Of a stretch of DNA of 7,502 nucleotides, positions 1-6,036 are shown piece after piece. The position numbers and the translations under genes were made by a program. Source of the DNA: Acidobacteriota bacterium (GTDB lineage Bacteria; Acidobacteriota; Terriglobia; Terriglobales; Acidobacteriaceae); the NCBI GenBank assembly GCA_003224785.1, contig QHZV01000198.1, forward strand, positions 1-7,502, read 5' to 3'. The notes under the pieces were generated by a model. That model ran no database searches. It was not told where the DNA came from and saw nothing but the letters and a program-made list of their open reading frames with translations. The stretch's first letter is position 1, and each line of letters begins with the position of its first letter.

Positions 1-2
1 CT

Positions 3-158
3 GTGGTGGACGCCTACAACGTGCAGTCTGGAGTGGCGCCGCCAGCGAGGCCGAGCGGTGGAACGGGAGCGACGAAACCTGGTACGGGGGCTGGAACCGG
101 CAGACCTGCGACGACCCCGAGCACAACCAAGCCACCGTCAACGACGCCAAAGCAGTAA
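3..158 (+). CDS. C-terminal tail of an unidentified protein (5' end outside window)
   Basis: An open frame enters from the left edge and ends at TAA 156-158, giving 51 residues. It starts VVDAYNVQSGV and then becomes almost entirely Pro, Thr, Gly, Ala, Ser and Lys (for example GGTGATKPGTGAGTG and TTPSTTKPPSTTPKQ), which is a low-complexity, probably disordered tail. The reading is supported by the frame staying open from the edge and by an intrinsic terminator 30 bases after the stop. The other two forward frames are either unterminated across the terminator or rich in Arg/Trp, which is untypical of a real protein. Such tails occur on exported or envelope proteins of many bacteria, but the functional domain lies outside the window and I cannot name the family. 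Confidence 0.6.
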   Translation: MVDAYNVQSGVAPPARPSGGTGATKPGTGAGTGRPATTPSTTKPPSTTPKQ

Positions 159-188
159 GATCGACACCGTTTAGCAAAACTTGTTCCC

Positions 189-214
189 AAAGCCGCGAGC
201 AATCGCGGTTTTTT
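189..214 (+). terminator. Rho-independent terminator
   Basis: A perfect CCGCGA/TCGCGG stem (193-198 with 203-208) closes a GCAA tetraloop of the stable GNRA type. The stem is extended by G192-T209 and three A-T pairs (189-191 with 210-212). A T-rich run (209-214, then 216-221) follows at once. It lies 30 bases after the stop at 158 and ends the transcript of the upstream gene, separating it from the TonB-family gene. Confidence 0.9.
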
Positions 215-258
215 ATTTTTTGCGTTCGACGGTCTGGCGAGTGTCGCGGCGGTGTCTG

Positions 259-287
259 TTCCGGCAGCAGAACTTTCTGCCGGAGGA
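259..287 (+). promoter_or_regulatory. SD site inside a hairpin, upstream of the TonB-family gene
   Basis: GGAGGA at 282-287 is a strong Shine-Dalgarno six bases before ATG 294, and this decides the start of the gene. The seven-base arm CCGGCAG (261-267) is an exact inverted match to CTGCCGG (277-283) with a nine-base loop. T260-A284 and T259-G285 can extend it, so the mRNA stem would cover the GGAG core. What is seen is the perfect repeat and its overlap with the SD. That it lowers or regulates translation is inference. Confidence 0.6.
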
Positions 288-293
288 ACGCCC

Positions 294-998
294 ATGTTTT
301 CGGGATTAGCTGCAGTCGAAGAACATCATGGAAAGCGATGGACAGCTGTCGCTTCGTTTGCGATGCAAGGGATTCTGGTGAGCGCAGCGTTGATACTGCC
401 GCTACTGCATCCTGCCGACTTGTCTGAGGCGTTCGCACGACATCGGATATTTGTGCCGGTGACATTCGGCGATACGCATGTCAGGCCCAATCAAGACAAC
501 ATTCAGCACGGCGGAGCATTACACATCGCGCCGATCGTTGTGAATAACCGTTTCACGTTTCCAAGAGGGCAGAATCACGCCATCCCCGAAACAGAGATTG
601 GTCCTCCTGACCCGGTAATCGGAAGCACAGGCCCGGGCACGCCTGATGGAATCAACAATATTTTGTCCGATCCCCATGCTCAACCTGTGTTTCGTCCGGA
701 GCCCGCGGCTAAGCCACGCCCTGTTTCCGTGGTCATGGAAGGGAATTTGATCCACCGGGTAGAGCCGCCCTATCCGCCAATTGCCAAGCAAATTCGACTA
801 CAAGGAGTAGTTGTCGTGCAGGCATTTGTGAGTCCGCAAGGGACGATCGAGCGTGCTCAAGTGTTGAGCGGACCTGCTTTGCTTGCGCAAGCCGCACTCA
901 ATGCGGTCAAGCAATGGAGGTATCGTCCTTATTACCTGAACGGAACGCCCATAGAAGTGGAGACACAGGTTACCGTGAACTTCAGGTTAAACCAGTAG
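294..998 (+). CDS. TonB-family energy-transducer-like protein
   Basis: A 234-residue protein. The first ~16 residues are cytoplasmic, followed by one hydrophobic membrane segment (about 17-38), a Pro/Gly/His-containing periplasmic linker (about 40-150), and a C-terminal TonB domain (about 155-233). The domain shows the family signs: PPYPPIAKQ at its start, GVVVVQAFVSPQGTI, then ALNAVKQWRYRPYYLNGTPIEV and a final VTVNFRL strand. TonB proteins carry proton-motive-force energy from ExbB/ExbD to outer-membrane receptors. Here no exbBD or receptor gene is adjacent, and the linker lacks the long Pro-Glu/Pro-Lys run of E. coli TonB, so the partner is unknown. ATG 294 is chosen because GGAGGA at 282-287 is ideally spaced; an in-frame GTG at 252 would add 14 residues but has no ribosome site. 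The terminator upstream at 189-214 implies its own promoter, which I could not locate. Orphan TonB-domain proteins are common in Acidobacteriota. Confidence 0.85.
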   Translation: MFSGLAAVEEHHGKRWTAVASFAMQGILVSAALILPLLHPADLSEAFARHRIFVPVTFGDTHVRPNQDNIQHGGALHIAPIVVNNRFTFPRGQNHAIPETEIGPPDPVIGSTGPGTPDGINNILSDPHAQPVFRPEPAAKPRPVSVVMEGNLIHRVEPPYPPIAKQIRLQGVVVVQAFVSPQGTIERAQVLSGPALLAQAALNAVKQWRYRPYYLNGTPIEVETQVTVNFRLNQ

Positions 999-1040
999 GC
1001 GTGAGCCCGAGCGTAACTTCGAGGGCCCAGAGCGGCGAAT

Positions 1041-1053
1041 TATAATCCTGCAG
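1041..1053 (+). promoter_or_regulatory. Predicted leaderless promoter of alr (-10 box TATAAT)
   Basis: A perfect TATAAT lies at 1041-1046, only six bases before the GTG start codon at 1053. Transcription normally starts about seven bases past the box, so the transcript would begin at or next to the start codon. No SD is present before 1053, which agrees with a leaderless message. The -35 region (around 1018-1023, TTCGAG) is poor. Inference from spacing; the TSS is unmapped. Confidence 0.55.
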
Positions 1054-2222
1054 TGGCGACTCTCGACATTGCGAAACGAACGGCGACGCGGCCGACGTGG
1101 GCGGAAGTTTCGCTTTCCGCATTGTGCCAGAACTACCGCACGGTTGCGAAATACGTTGGCAGCGGAGTGACGGTTTGCGCGGTGGTGAAGGCCTACGGAT
1201 ATGGCCATGGCGCGGTGGAGTGCGCAAGAGTTCTTGAGGAAGAAGGCGCAACCTGGCTGGGCGTGACCTCGCTGGATGAGGCGATACCGCTGCGCGAAGA
1301 AGGAATCGCGACGCGAATTCTGCTGATGACTGGCTTCTGGCGTGGCGAGGAGGAAGAAATCGTCAGGCTGGATCTGACGGCGACGGTTTGGGAGATCGGA
1401 CACATCGAACTGCTGGAGCGCGCGGCGGCTCGTCTTGGCGTGCCGCAACATGCGATCCATTTGAAACTTGATAGCGGCATGGGGCGGCTGGGAGCAACTC
1501 CGGAAGAGTTGCCGCGAATCTGCGAAGCATTGAAGGCATCACCGCATTTGAAGCTCGAGGGATTTGCGACGCATCTGGCTTCCTCCGAAGTGCTGGACGC
1601 GCCGTCCGTCAGCGAACAGCTGAAGGTTTTCGCCGATGCGCGGCGAGTGCTTCGTGAATATGGCTTCGAGCCGGCTTTGGTCCACGCGGCAAATACTTCG
1701 GCCGTGATTTCCCATCACGAAAGCTGGAACACGATGGTGCGTCCGGGTCTGGCACTGTATGGATATCACTTGCCGTTCGAGCGTGCCGGTCGCGTCGTCA
1801 GCGGATCCGGGCTTAGGCTTGCCGTGAAGCCTGTTCTGACCTGGAAGACGCGAATCCTTTCGCTGCGCGAGATGCGCGCCGGCCAAGCGCTTGGATATGG
1901 CGGGACCTACGTGACAAGAGCGCCGTCGCGGATTGCAATTCTTCCGGTCGGATATGCAGATGGCCTGAATCGCGGACTCTCTGGTGGGGGGCGCGTGATT
2001 GTACGCGAGCATTATGCGCCGATCGTAGGACGGATATCGATGGACCTTACCACTGTGGATGTGACGGGAATTCCCGGAGTAGAAGTTGCCGATGAAGTGG
2101 TGCTGCTCGGATCGTACGATGGACTCAGCGTTGATGCGCGGGAGCATGCTGAATTAGCCAATACAATTCCTTACGAAATCCTTTGCGCGATCTCGAAACG
2201 GGTGCCGAGAAGGTACTGCTAA
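1053..2222 (+). CDS. alr: Alanine racemase (PLP-dependent)
   Basis: A 389-residue protein, close to the usual 360-390. It interconverts L- and D-alanine in the cytoplasm and supplies D-Ala for peptidoglycan. The N-terminal PLP barrel carries the signature AVVKAYGYGHG with Schiff-base Lys46. HLKLDSGMGRLG follows, with Lys138 (the position carbamylated in Geobacillus Alr) and Arg145, and then MVRPGLALYG with Arg230, which faces the PLP ring nitrogen. The C-terminal beta domain holds GYGGTY with the second catalytic base Tyr282, then LPVGYADG (Tyr301) and GRISMD. All key residues are present, so the enzyme should be active. The start is GTG 1053, where family similarity begins with TRPTWAEVSLSAL; there is no SD, but a TATAAT box lies just upstream. 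It follows the TonB-family gene by 54 bases, yet probably has its own promoter. It is convergent with the minus-strand gene ending 12 bases away. Confidence 0.96.
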   Translation: MATLDIAKRTATRPTWAEVSLSALCQNYRTVAKYVGSGVTVCAVVKAYGYGHGAVECARVLEEEGATWLGVTSLDEAIPLREEGIATRILLMTGFWRGEEEEIVRLDLTATVWEIGHIELLERAAARLGVPQHAIHLKLDSGMGRLGATPEELPRICEALKASPHLKLEGFATHLASSEVLDAPSVSEQLKVFADARRVLREYGFEPALVHAANTSAVISHHESWNTMVRPGLALYGYHLPFERAGRVVSGSGLRLAVKPVLTWKTRILSLREMRAGQALGYGGTYVTRAPSRIAILPVGYADGLNRGLSGGGRVIVREHYAPIVGRISMDLTTVDVTGIPGVEVADEVVLLGSYDGLSVDAREHAELANTIPYEILCAISKRVPRRYC

Positions 2223-2234
2223 AACCGATACCGC

Positions 2235-2804
2235 TCATTGCCCGATTATTTTGAAAGATTCGAACATCCGCTGGATCGTTTTTGGTTCTCTGTCTTGCTG
2301 AACGGATGCCACTGCCATAATCATGTAGAGGCGTTTACCCGCGACAATCATCCGTGAATCAACGAGCGATTCCCCTCGCGCACGGGCCTGCATTTCCAAT
2401 GCGGGGTAGCCTTGCACTGTCATACTCCTCTGGCTTATCACTGTTCCTTGTATCTTGCGTAAACTGCCATCGCGCCCAGATTCAAGTGCTTCGTCCGGTG
2501 ATTTCTTTTCAATGTTTTCATCCTCGGCATAGCTGCACATATAGACGGTGTTACTAGTCGGGTTGACGCTGACCAGGGTTAACGGCGTGACCCCGCCGCC
2601 TTCAACGGGAGCCTGCACGTTCTGCAACGTTGGCTTGCCGGGAAGCTCGATACTGAAACTGCCGTCGGACGCAGTGTAGGTCTCCCATCTGTGGGGCAGA
2701 ATTTTGTCATAATTCGCCACTGCCATCGAGATGAGCACCGCCAGCACAATGAGAGCAACTTGCCATATCGTAATTCGTGACTTCATGGCGGTCATCGTAC
2801 TCAC
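2235..2804 (-). CDS. Membrane-anchored protein of unknown function, PsbP/DUF1795-like appearance
   Basis: 189 residues from the proposed GTG start at 2804. An N-terminal membrane anchor (about residues 13-30, WQVALIVLAVLISMAVA) is followed by a soluble, presumably extracytoplasmic domain. This domain begins WETYTASDGSFSIELPGKPT and ends KTIQRMFESFKIIGQ. The pattern FSIELPGKP followed by alternating strands and a final helix resembles short PsbP-like or DcrB/DUF1795-like domains; this is resemblance by eye, and no function can be given. Start choice: GGAG at 2817-2814 on the minus strand sits nine bases before GTG 2804. TTG 2822, ATG 2795 and ATG 2786 are alternatives and change only the cytoplasmic tip. 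It is convergent with alr and divergent from the hydrolase gene. No Cys suitable for lipidation is seen. Confidence 0.75.
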   Translation of the reverse strand: MSTMTAMKSRITIWQVALIVLAVLISMAVANYDKILPHRWETYTASDGSFSIELPGKPTLQNVQAPVEGGGVTPLTLVSVNPTSNTVYMCSYAEDENIEKKSPDEALESGRDGSLRKIQGTVISQRSMTVQGYPALEMQARARGESLVDSRMIVAGKRLYMIMAVASVQQDREPKTIQRMFESFKIIGQ

Positions 2805-2928
2805 TGCTGAATTCTCCGACAAGTGGCGGCAAGCGCAACCCCGCCATTGCAGCTACGGCCCTAACCGATTTGCGAGACACGCCTGAGATCCCGAGCCGCG
2901 CTCGACGGCGGACGATAAGGATTAGCTG

Positions 2929-2942
2929 CGGCTGAGTGCTGA
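2929..2942 (-). repeat. Short TCAGCAN heptad array (2 units)
   Basis: Read on the minus strand, this is TCAGCAC (2942-2936) followed by TCAGCCG (2935-2929). The same heptad is found in four-unit arrays at 4088-4115 and 4607-4634. It lies in the divergent intergenic region, 10 bases before the extended -10 box of the hydrolase gene. The short length alone would not be convincing; the match to the other two arrays is what supports it. Confidence 0.5.
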
Positions 2943-2952
2943 ACGCTCGCTT

Positions 2953-2969
2953 TGTTATCCTTGATTCAA
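2953..2969 (+). promoter_or_regulatory. Predicted extended -10 promoter of the hydrolase gene
   Basis: TG at 2953-2954, one base, then TATCCT at 2956-2961 forms an extended -10 element. ATG 2969 starts eight bases past the box end, just where transcription should begin, and no SD is present. This suggests a leaderless or nearly leaderless message. No convincing -35 box is seen, which is acceptable for an extended -10 promoter. Confidence 0.45.
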
Positions 2970-4087
2970 TGCCCTCTCTCTACGCCCGCTGGATGTATGA
3001 CTGGGAAACGCGGCTTACGTCGGTTGACAATAACCGCGTGGTTCGGCCAATGGAGTGGGGAATTGCGTGGACGCGTGAGTGGCCCTGCCGCAATGGATTC
3101 TTGCCGTCGCAAACGGATGAACAGCGTGAGCACAATCTGCGGGAATACAATTCCCGTGCTGTCGCAGCCAGCGATGAATTCTTTTCGTACGTAACTCCGA
3201 GCGACTTCCGGCTTGAGACAAGAGAAGTTCAGGTCTTCAGCACGCGTGATGTCCCCGATCCGGTGCTGGAGGATAAAGTACGGGGAACACATGCAGAGTT
3301 CCTGCGATTCACGTCTCCTGTGCGCAGTCCGTATGCCGAGAATAACCTGGCCAACGCGCGCTGGTTTCCTGCCGCGCAGGGAAAAAGTGCAGTTGTGTTG
3401 CTGCCGCAGTGGAACTCAGACGCACTCAGCCACAACACTCTTTGCCGCATCTTGAATCGGCTGGGCATTTCGGTTTTGCGGCTGAGCATGCCATACCACG
3501 ACATCCGGCGACCGGCTGAAATTCGGCGTGCGGACTATGCTGTTTCCGCCAACATCGGGCGCACGCTCGACGCGACCCGACAGGGCGTGCTCGATATTCG
3601 CTGCTGCCTCGATTGGCTCGAGCAGGAGGGTCACGAAAAGCTGGGGATCGTGGGGACGAGTCTCGGTTCCTGTTACGCGTTTATTGCGGCTGCCCACGAT
3701 CGGCGAATTCAAGTTGCTGCGTTCAATCACGCTTCAACCTATTTTGCCGATGTCGTATGGCACGGACAGTCCACGCGGCATATTCGAGAAGGACTGGAGC
3801 CGCAGATCGATTTAGAAAGGCTGCGTTCGCTGTGGACGGCGATCAGTCCGATGTCTTACTTCGAGCAGTTCGCGCGTTGGCCCAAGAGGTCGCTGGTCAT
3901 TTATGCAAAATATGACCTGACTTTTTTGCCGGAGTTCTCTCGCCAGGTAGTTGAACAATTCCAGGGCCACAAACTCGATCACAAAGTTGCGGTACTGCCA
4001 TGCGGCCATTATTCAATTGGGGAAACGCCTTATAAGTATCTGGATGGCTGGCATCTGGCGTCGTTTTTGGGGAAGGCGTTCAAGTAG
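2969..4087 (+). CDS. Alpha/beta hydrolase family protein
   Basis: 372 residues from ATG 2969. The nucleophile elbow is GIVGTSLGSC with Ser231 in the GxSxG pattern. The likely acid is Asp316 in VIYAKYDLTFLPE and the likely base is His347 in LPCGHYSIGE, so the triad is complete and correctly ordered. A strand-turn segment AVVLLPQWNSDA (about 141-152) precedes RILNRLGISVLRLSMPYHD, matching the early core strands. The N-terminal ~120 residues (YARWMYDWETRLTSVDNNRVVRPMEWG...) are an extra region typical of a family I remember only as uncharacterised bacterial alpha/beta hydrolases, perhaps ABHD18-like. There is no signal peptide, so it is probably cytoplasmic. The substrate is unknown; an esterase or peptidase-like role is possible. 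GTG 2936 in frame would add 11 residues but falls inside a heptad repeat and upstream of the predicted -10 box, so ATG 2969 is preferred. Its TAG stop (4085-4087) directly abuts the next repeat array. Confidence 0.85.
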   Translation: MPSLYARWMYDWETRLTSVDNNRVVRPMEWGIAWTREWPCRNGFLPSQTDEQREHNLREYNSRAVAASDEFFSYVTPSDFRLETREVQVFSTRDVPDPVLEDKVRGTHAEFLRFTSPVRSPYAENNLANARWFPAAQGKSAVVLLPQWNSDALSHNTLCRILNRLGISVLRLSMPYHDIRRPAEIRRADYAVSANIGRTLDATRQGVLDIRCCLDWLEQEGHEKLGIVGTSLGSCYAFIAAAHDRRIQVAAFNHASTYFADVVWHGQSTRHIREGLEPQIDLERLRSLWTAISPMSYFEQFARWPKRSLVIYAKYDLTFLPEFSRQVVEQFQGHKLDHKVAVLPCGHYSIGETPYKYLDGWHLASFLGKAFK

Positions 4088-4115
4088 TCAGCACTCAGCA
4101 ATCAGCACTCAGCAA
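4088..4115 (+). repeat. TCAGCAN heptad array, left of the GNAT gene (4 units)
   Basis: Four exact tandem heptads alternate in the last base: TCAGCAC 4088-4094, TCAGCAA 4095-4101, TCAGCAC 4102-4108, TCAGCAA 4109-4115. The array begins at the base after the hydrolase stop codon. Bases 4090-4111 are an inverted copy of 4618-4639 with one mismatch. The function is unknown. From memory, similar heptad strings are frequent between genes in Acidobacteriota; this needs a genome-wide count. Confidence 0.9.
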
Positions 4116-4157
4116 AACCTTGACGCTGGAGTATCTGTTTCCTGTGCGGGATATCAC

Positions 4158-4613
4158 ATGAAATCTGTGGAATATTCGCGCGGCGAATTTACGGTGAGTA
4201 CCGATCGCTCGCGGCTCGATCTAAAACTCGTGCATGATTTTCTGAGAGCTTCGTACTGGGCCAAGGACATACCTCGCGATGTGTTTGTGAAATCCGTAGA
4301 AAATTCCCTGTGCTTTGGAATCTACGAAGGCCCGGGTCAGATTGGCTTTGCGCGGGTAATTACCGACTACGCGACATTTGCCTATCTCGCGGACGTGTTC
4401 ATCATCGAATCTCACCGAAGGCGGGGACTGGCAAACTTCCTGATGGAATGTATCGTGCAGCATCCGCAATTGCAGGGACTGCGGCGCTGGACACTGGCCA
4501 CTCGCGATGCGCACCAGCTATACGCAAAATTCGGATTCAAGCCGTTGGGTAGGCCTGATCGTTTCATGGAGCTACATAATGCGGAAGTTTATAAGAAGGC
4601 GGCCATCGGCTGA
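4158..4613 (+). CDS. GNAT-family N-acetyltransferase
   Basis: 151 residues, the normal size for a single-domain GNAT enzyme. It should transfer acetyl from acetyl-CoA to an amine of an unknown substrate in the cytoplasm. Motif A is clear: a beta-4 strand FAYLADVFIIESHRRRGLAN, whose RRRGLA (87-92) is the Q/R-x-x-G-x-G/A pyrophosphate-binding loop, followed by helix FLMECIV. Motif B is LYAKFGFKPLGR (121-132), with the usual Tyr122 and the GF turn. The N-terminal part (LVHDFLRASYWAKDIPRDVFVKSVENS) matches the alpha1-alpha2 region of this group. ATG 4158 is chosen because family similarity starts there; the open frame extends upstream into the hydrolase gene, but that part is a shadow of it plus the repeat. 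No strong SD is present (GCGGGA at 4146-4151 is weak). The TGA stop (4611-4613) lies inside the right heptad array. It could be cotranscribed with the hydrolase, since the gap is 70 bases without a terminator. Confidence 0.88.
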   Translation: MKSVEYSRGEFTVSTDRSRLDLKLVHDFLRASYWAKDIPRDVFVKSVENSLCFGIYEGPGQIGFARVITDYATFAYLADVFIIESHRRRGLANFLMECIVQHPQLQGLRRWTLATRDAHQLYAKFGFKPLGRPDRFMELHNAEVYKKAAIG

Positions 4614-4634
4614 ATGTTGAGTGCTGATTGCTGA
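4607..4634 (-). repeat. TCAGCAN heptad array, right of the GNAT gene (4 units, inverted)
   Basis: Read on the minus strand the units are TCAGCAA (4634-4628), TCAGCAC (4627-4621), TCAACAT (4620-4614) and TCAGCCG (4613-4607). Two units are exact and two are diverged. It is opposite in orientation to the array at 4088-4115 and overlaps the last codons and stop of the GNAT gene. It ends just before the glyA promoter. Confidence 0.8.
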
Positions 4635-4642
4635 GCGCTTGT

Positions 4643-4651
4643 TGTTACAAT
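4643..4651 (+). promoter_or_regulatory. Predicted extended -10 promoter of glyA
   Basis: TG at 4643-4644, one base, then TACAAT at 4646-4651 gives an extended -10 element. The expected transcription start near 4658 would leave a leader of about 14 bases before ATG 4672, too short to hold a riboswitch. No canonical -35 box stands at the right distance; that region is occupied by the heptad array. Confidence 0.5.
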
Positions 4652-4671
4652 ATTTTCGCCGAGCACACATC

Positions 4672-5952
4672 ATGAAAATCAAAATGTCCCGCCCGCTATT
4701 CGAAGCCGATCCTGATATTTCAGCTGCCATTGATAACGAAACCCGACGCCAGCATCAGGGGCTGGAACTGATTGCTTCCGAAAATTTTGTGAGCGAGGCG
4801 GTGCTGGAAGCTATGGGATCGGTGTTCACGAATAAGTATGCCGAGGGATATCCGGGCAAGCGCTACTACGGGGGCTGCGAGTACGCTGACGTTGTCGAGA
4901 ACCTCGCGCGCGACCGGGCGAAGGAGCTTTTTGGGGCCGAGCATGCCAATGTACAACCACACTCGGGATCGTCAGCGAATATGGAAGCATATGCTGCGGT
5001 GCTGCAGCCGGGGGACACGATTCTTGGCCTGAACCTGGCGCATGGCGGACATCTCACGCATGGCCATCACCTGAATTTTTCCGGCAAAACTTATCGCATC
5101 GTTCCGTACGGCGTCACCAAAGAGACTGAGACGATTGATTATGACGATCTGGAAAAGCTGGCGGAGAAAGAACGTCCGAAGCTGATCATCGGGGGAGGCA
5201 GCGCGTATCCGCGAATTATTGACTTCGCGCGCATGCGGCAGATCGCCGACAAAGTTGGCGCGCTGTTTTTGGTTGACATGGCGCACTTCGCCGGACTGGT
5301 AGCGGGCGGGGTGCATCCGTCGCCAGTGCCGCACGCGCAGATTGTTACCACAACTACCCATAAGACTCTGCGGGGACCGCGCGCGGGAATGATTCTCTCC
5401 CGTCAAGAATTCGGGGCCGCGATTGACAAAGTGGTATTTCCGGGGATGCAGGGCGGACCGCTGGTGCACATTATCGCGGCGAAGGCAGTTTGCTTCCGCG
5501 AAGCGCTGCAGCCGGAATTCCGCGATTACGCTCGTCAGATTGTTGCCAATGCGAAAGTACTTGCCGAGACACTAGCCGCAGAGGGCTTTCGCATTATTTC
5601 GGGAGGCACCGACACGCATTTGATGCTTGTGGACGTCTTCTCAAAAGGCATGCTGGGGAGCGATGCCGAGAAGGCATTGGGCGAGGCCGCAATTACCGTA
5701 AACAAAAACGCAATTCCGTTTGATACCAACCCTCCGATGAAGCCTAGCGGCATTCGCATTGGCACTCCGGCACTGACTACTCGAGGGATGAAGGAAGCCG
5801 AGATGCGGCAGGTGGGGCGATGGATCGCCGAAGCGCTGAACAATAGGAATGACGCGTCTAGCCTTAACGGAATACGGCGCAAAGTGCTCGAACTTGCGGA
5901 AGCCTTTCCGCTTTATGCTGGGCGCAGGGAGAAGGCGCACGCGGGAGTGTAA
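4672..5952 (+). CDS. glyA: Serine hydroxymethyltransferase
   Basis: 426 residues, close to the bacterial norm of about 417-430. This PLP enzyme converts serine and tetrahydrofolate to glycine and 5,10-methylene-THF in the cytoplasm, the main entry of one-carbon units for purine, thymidylate and methionine synthesis. Highly conserved blocks are present in order: [30 protein letters not shown] (Tyr56, Glu58), [37 protein letters not shown] (Asp202, His205), [15 protein letters not shown] with PLP-binding Lys231, FPGMQGGP, and [14 protein letters not shown] with substrate-carboxylate Arg362. ATG 4672 is preferred. The frame is open back to GTG 4621, but that codon lies in the heptad repeat and upstream of the predicted -10 box. 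ATG 4684 is a minor alternative. There is no SD of note. It follows the GNAT gene by 58 bases but seems to have its own promoter. No terminator is recognised after the TAA. Confidence 0.98.
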   Translation: MKIKMSRPLFEADPDISAAIDNETRRQHQGLELIASENFVSEAVLEAMGSVFTNKYAEGYPGKRYYGGCEYADVVENLARDRAKELFGAEHANVQPHSGSSANMEAYAAVLQPGDTILGLNLAHGGHLTHGHHLNFSGKTYRIVPYGVTKETETIDYDDLEKLAEKERPKLIIGGGSAYPRIIDFARMRQIADKVGALFLVDMAHFAGLVAGGVHPSPVPHAQIVTTTTHKTLRGPRAGMILSRQEFGAAIDKVVFPGMQGGPLVHIIAAKAVCFREALQPEFRDYARQIVANAKVLAETLAAEGFRIISGGTDTHLMLVDVFSKGMLGSDAEKALGEAAITVNKNAIPFDTNPPMKPSGIRIGTPALTTRGMKEAEMRQVGRWIAEALNNRNDASSLNGIRRKVLELAEAFPLYAGRREKAHAGV

Positions 5953-6036
5953 GGCCTTGGATCCGAGATCTGTGAGCGAAATGGCCCGTTCAACCGTAGG
6001 CGCACTTACTTCTTTAATCAGTGCAACACTCCGGAA

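Noticed and set aside
252..293. GTG 252 as start of the TonB-family gene
   Set aside because: No SD before it, and the extra 14 codons cover the hairpin and the SD that serve ATG 294.
14..295. Minus-strand open frame, 93 codons, hydrophobic and Pro/Val-rich
   Set aside because: It runs through the terminator at 189-214 and is antisense to the GC-rich repeat-like tail of the first gene; the apparent low complexity is the complement of that tail.
1539..2147. Long minus-strand open frame (202 codons) inside alr
   Set aside because: It lies fully antisense to alr, whose catalytic residues are all in place. The product is rich in Arg/His/Ser without domain features and is explained by the codon bias of alr.
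4088..4115. Heptad array as a CRISPR or tRNA-like element
   Set aside because: Units are only seven bases with no spacers and no cloverleaf; it is a simple tandem repeat.
3951..4157. Extended N-terminus of the GNAT gene (69 extra residues)
   Set aside because: It overlaps the hydrolase coding sequence in another frame and translates the heptad array (SSQHSAISTQQ); GNAT similarity begins after Met 4158.
4621..4671. GTG 4621 as start of glyA (17 extra residues)
   Set aside because: The codon is in the heptad array, upstream of the likely -10 box, and the extra residues do not resemble SHMT N-termini.
4652..4671. Glycine or THF riboswitch before glyA
   Set aside because: Only about 20 bases separate the -10 box from ATG, far too short for either aptamer.
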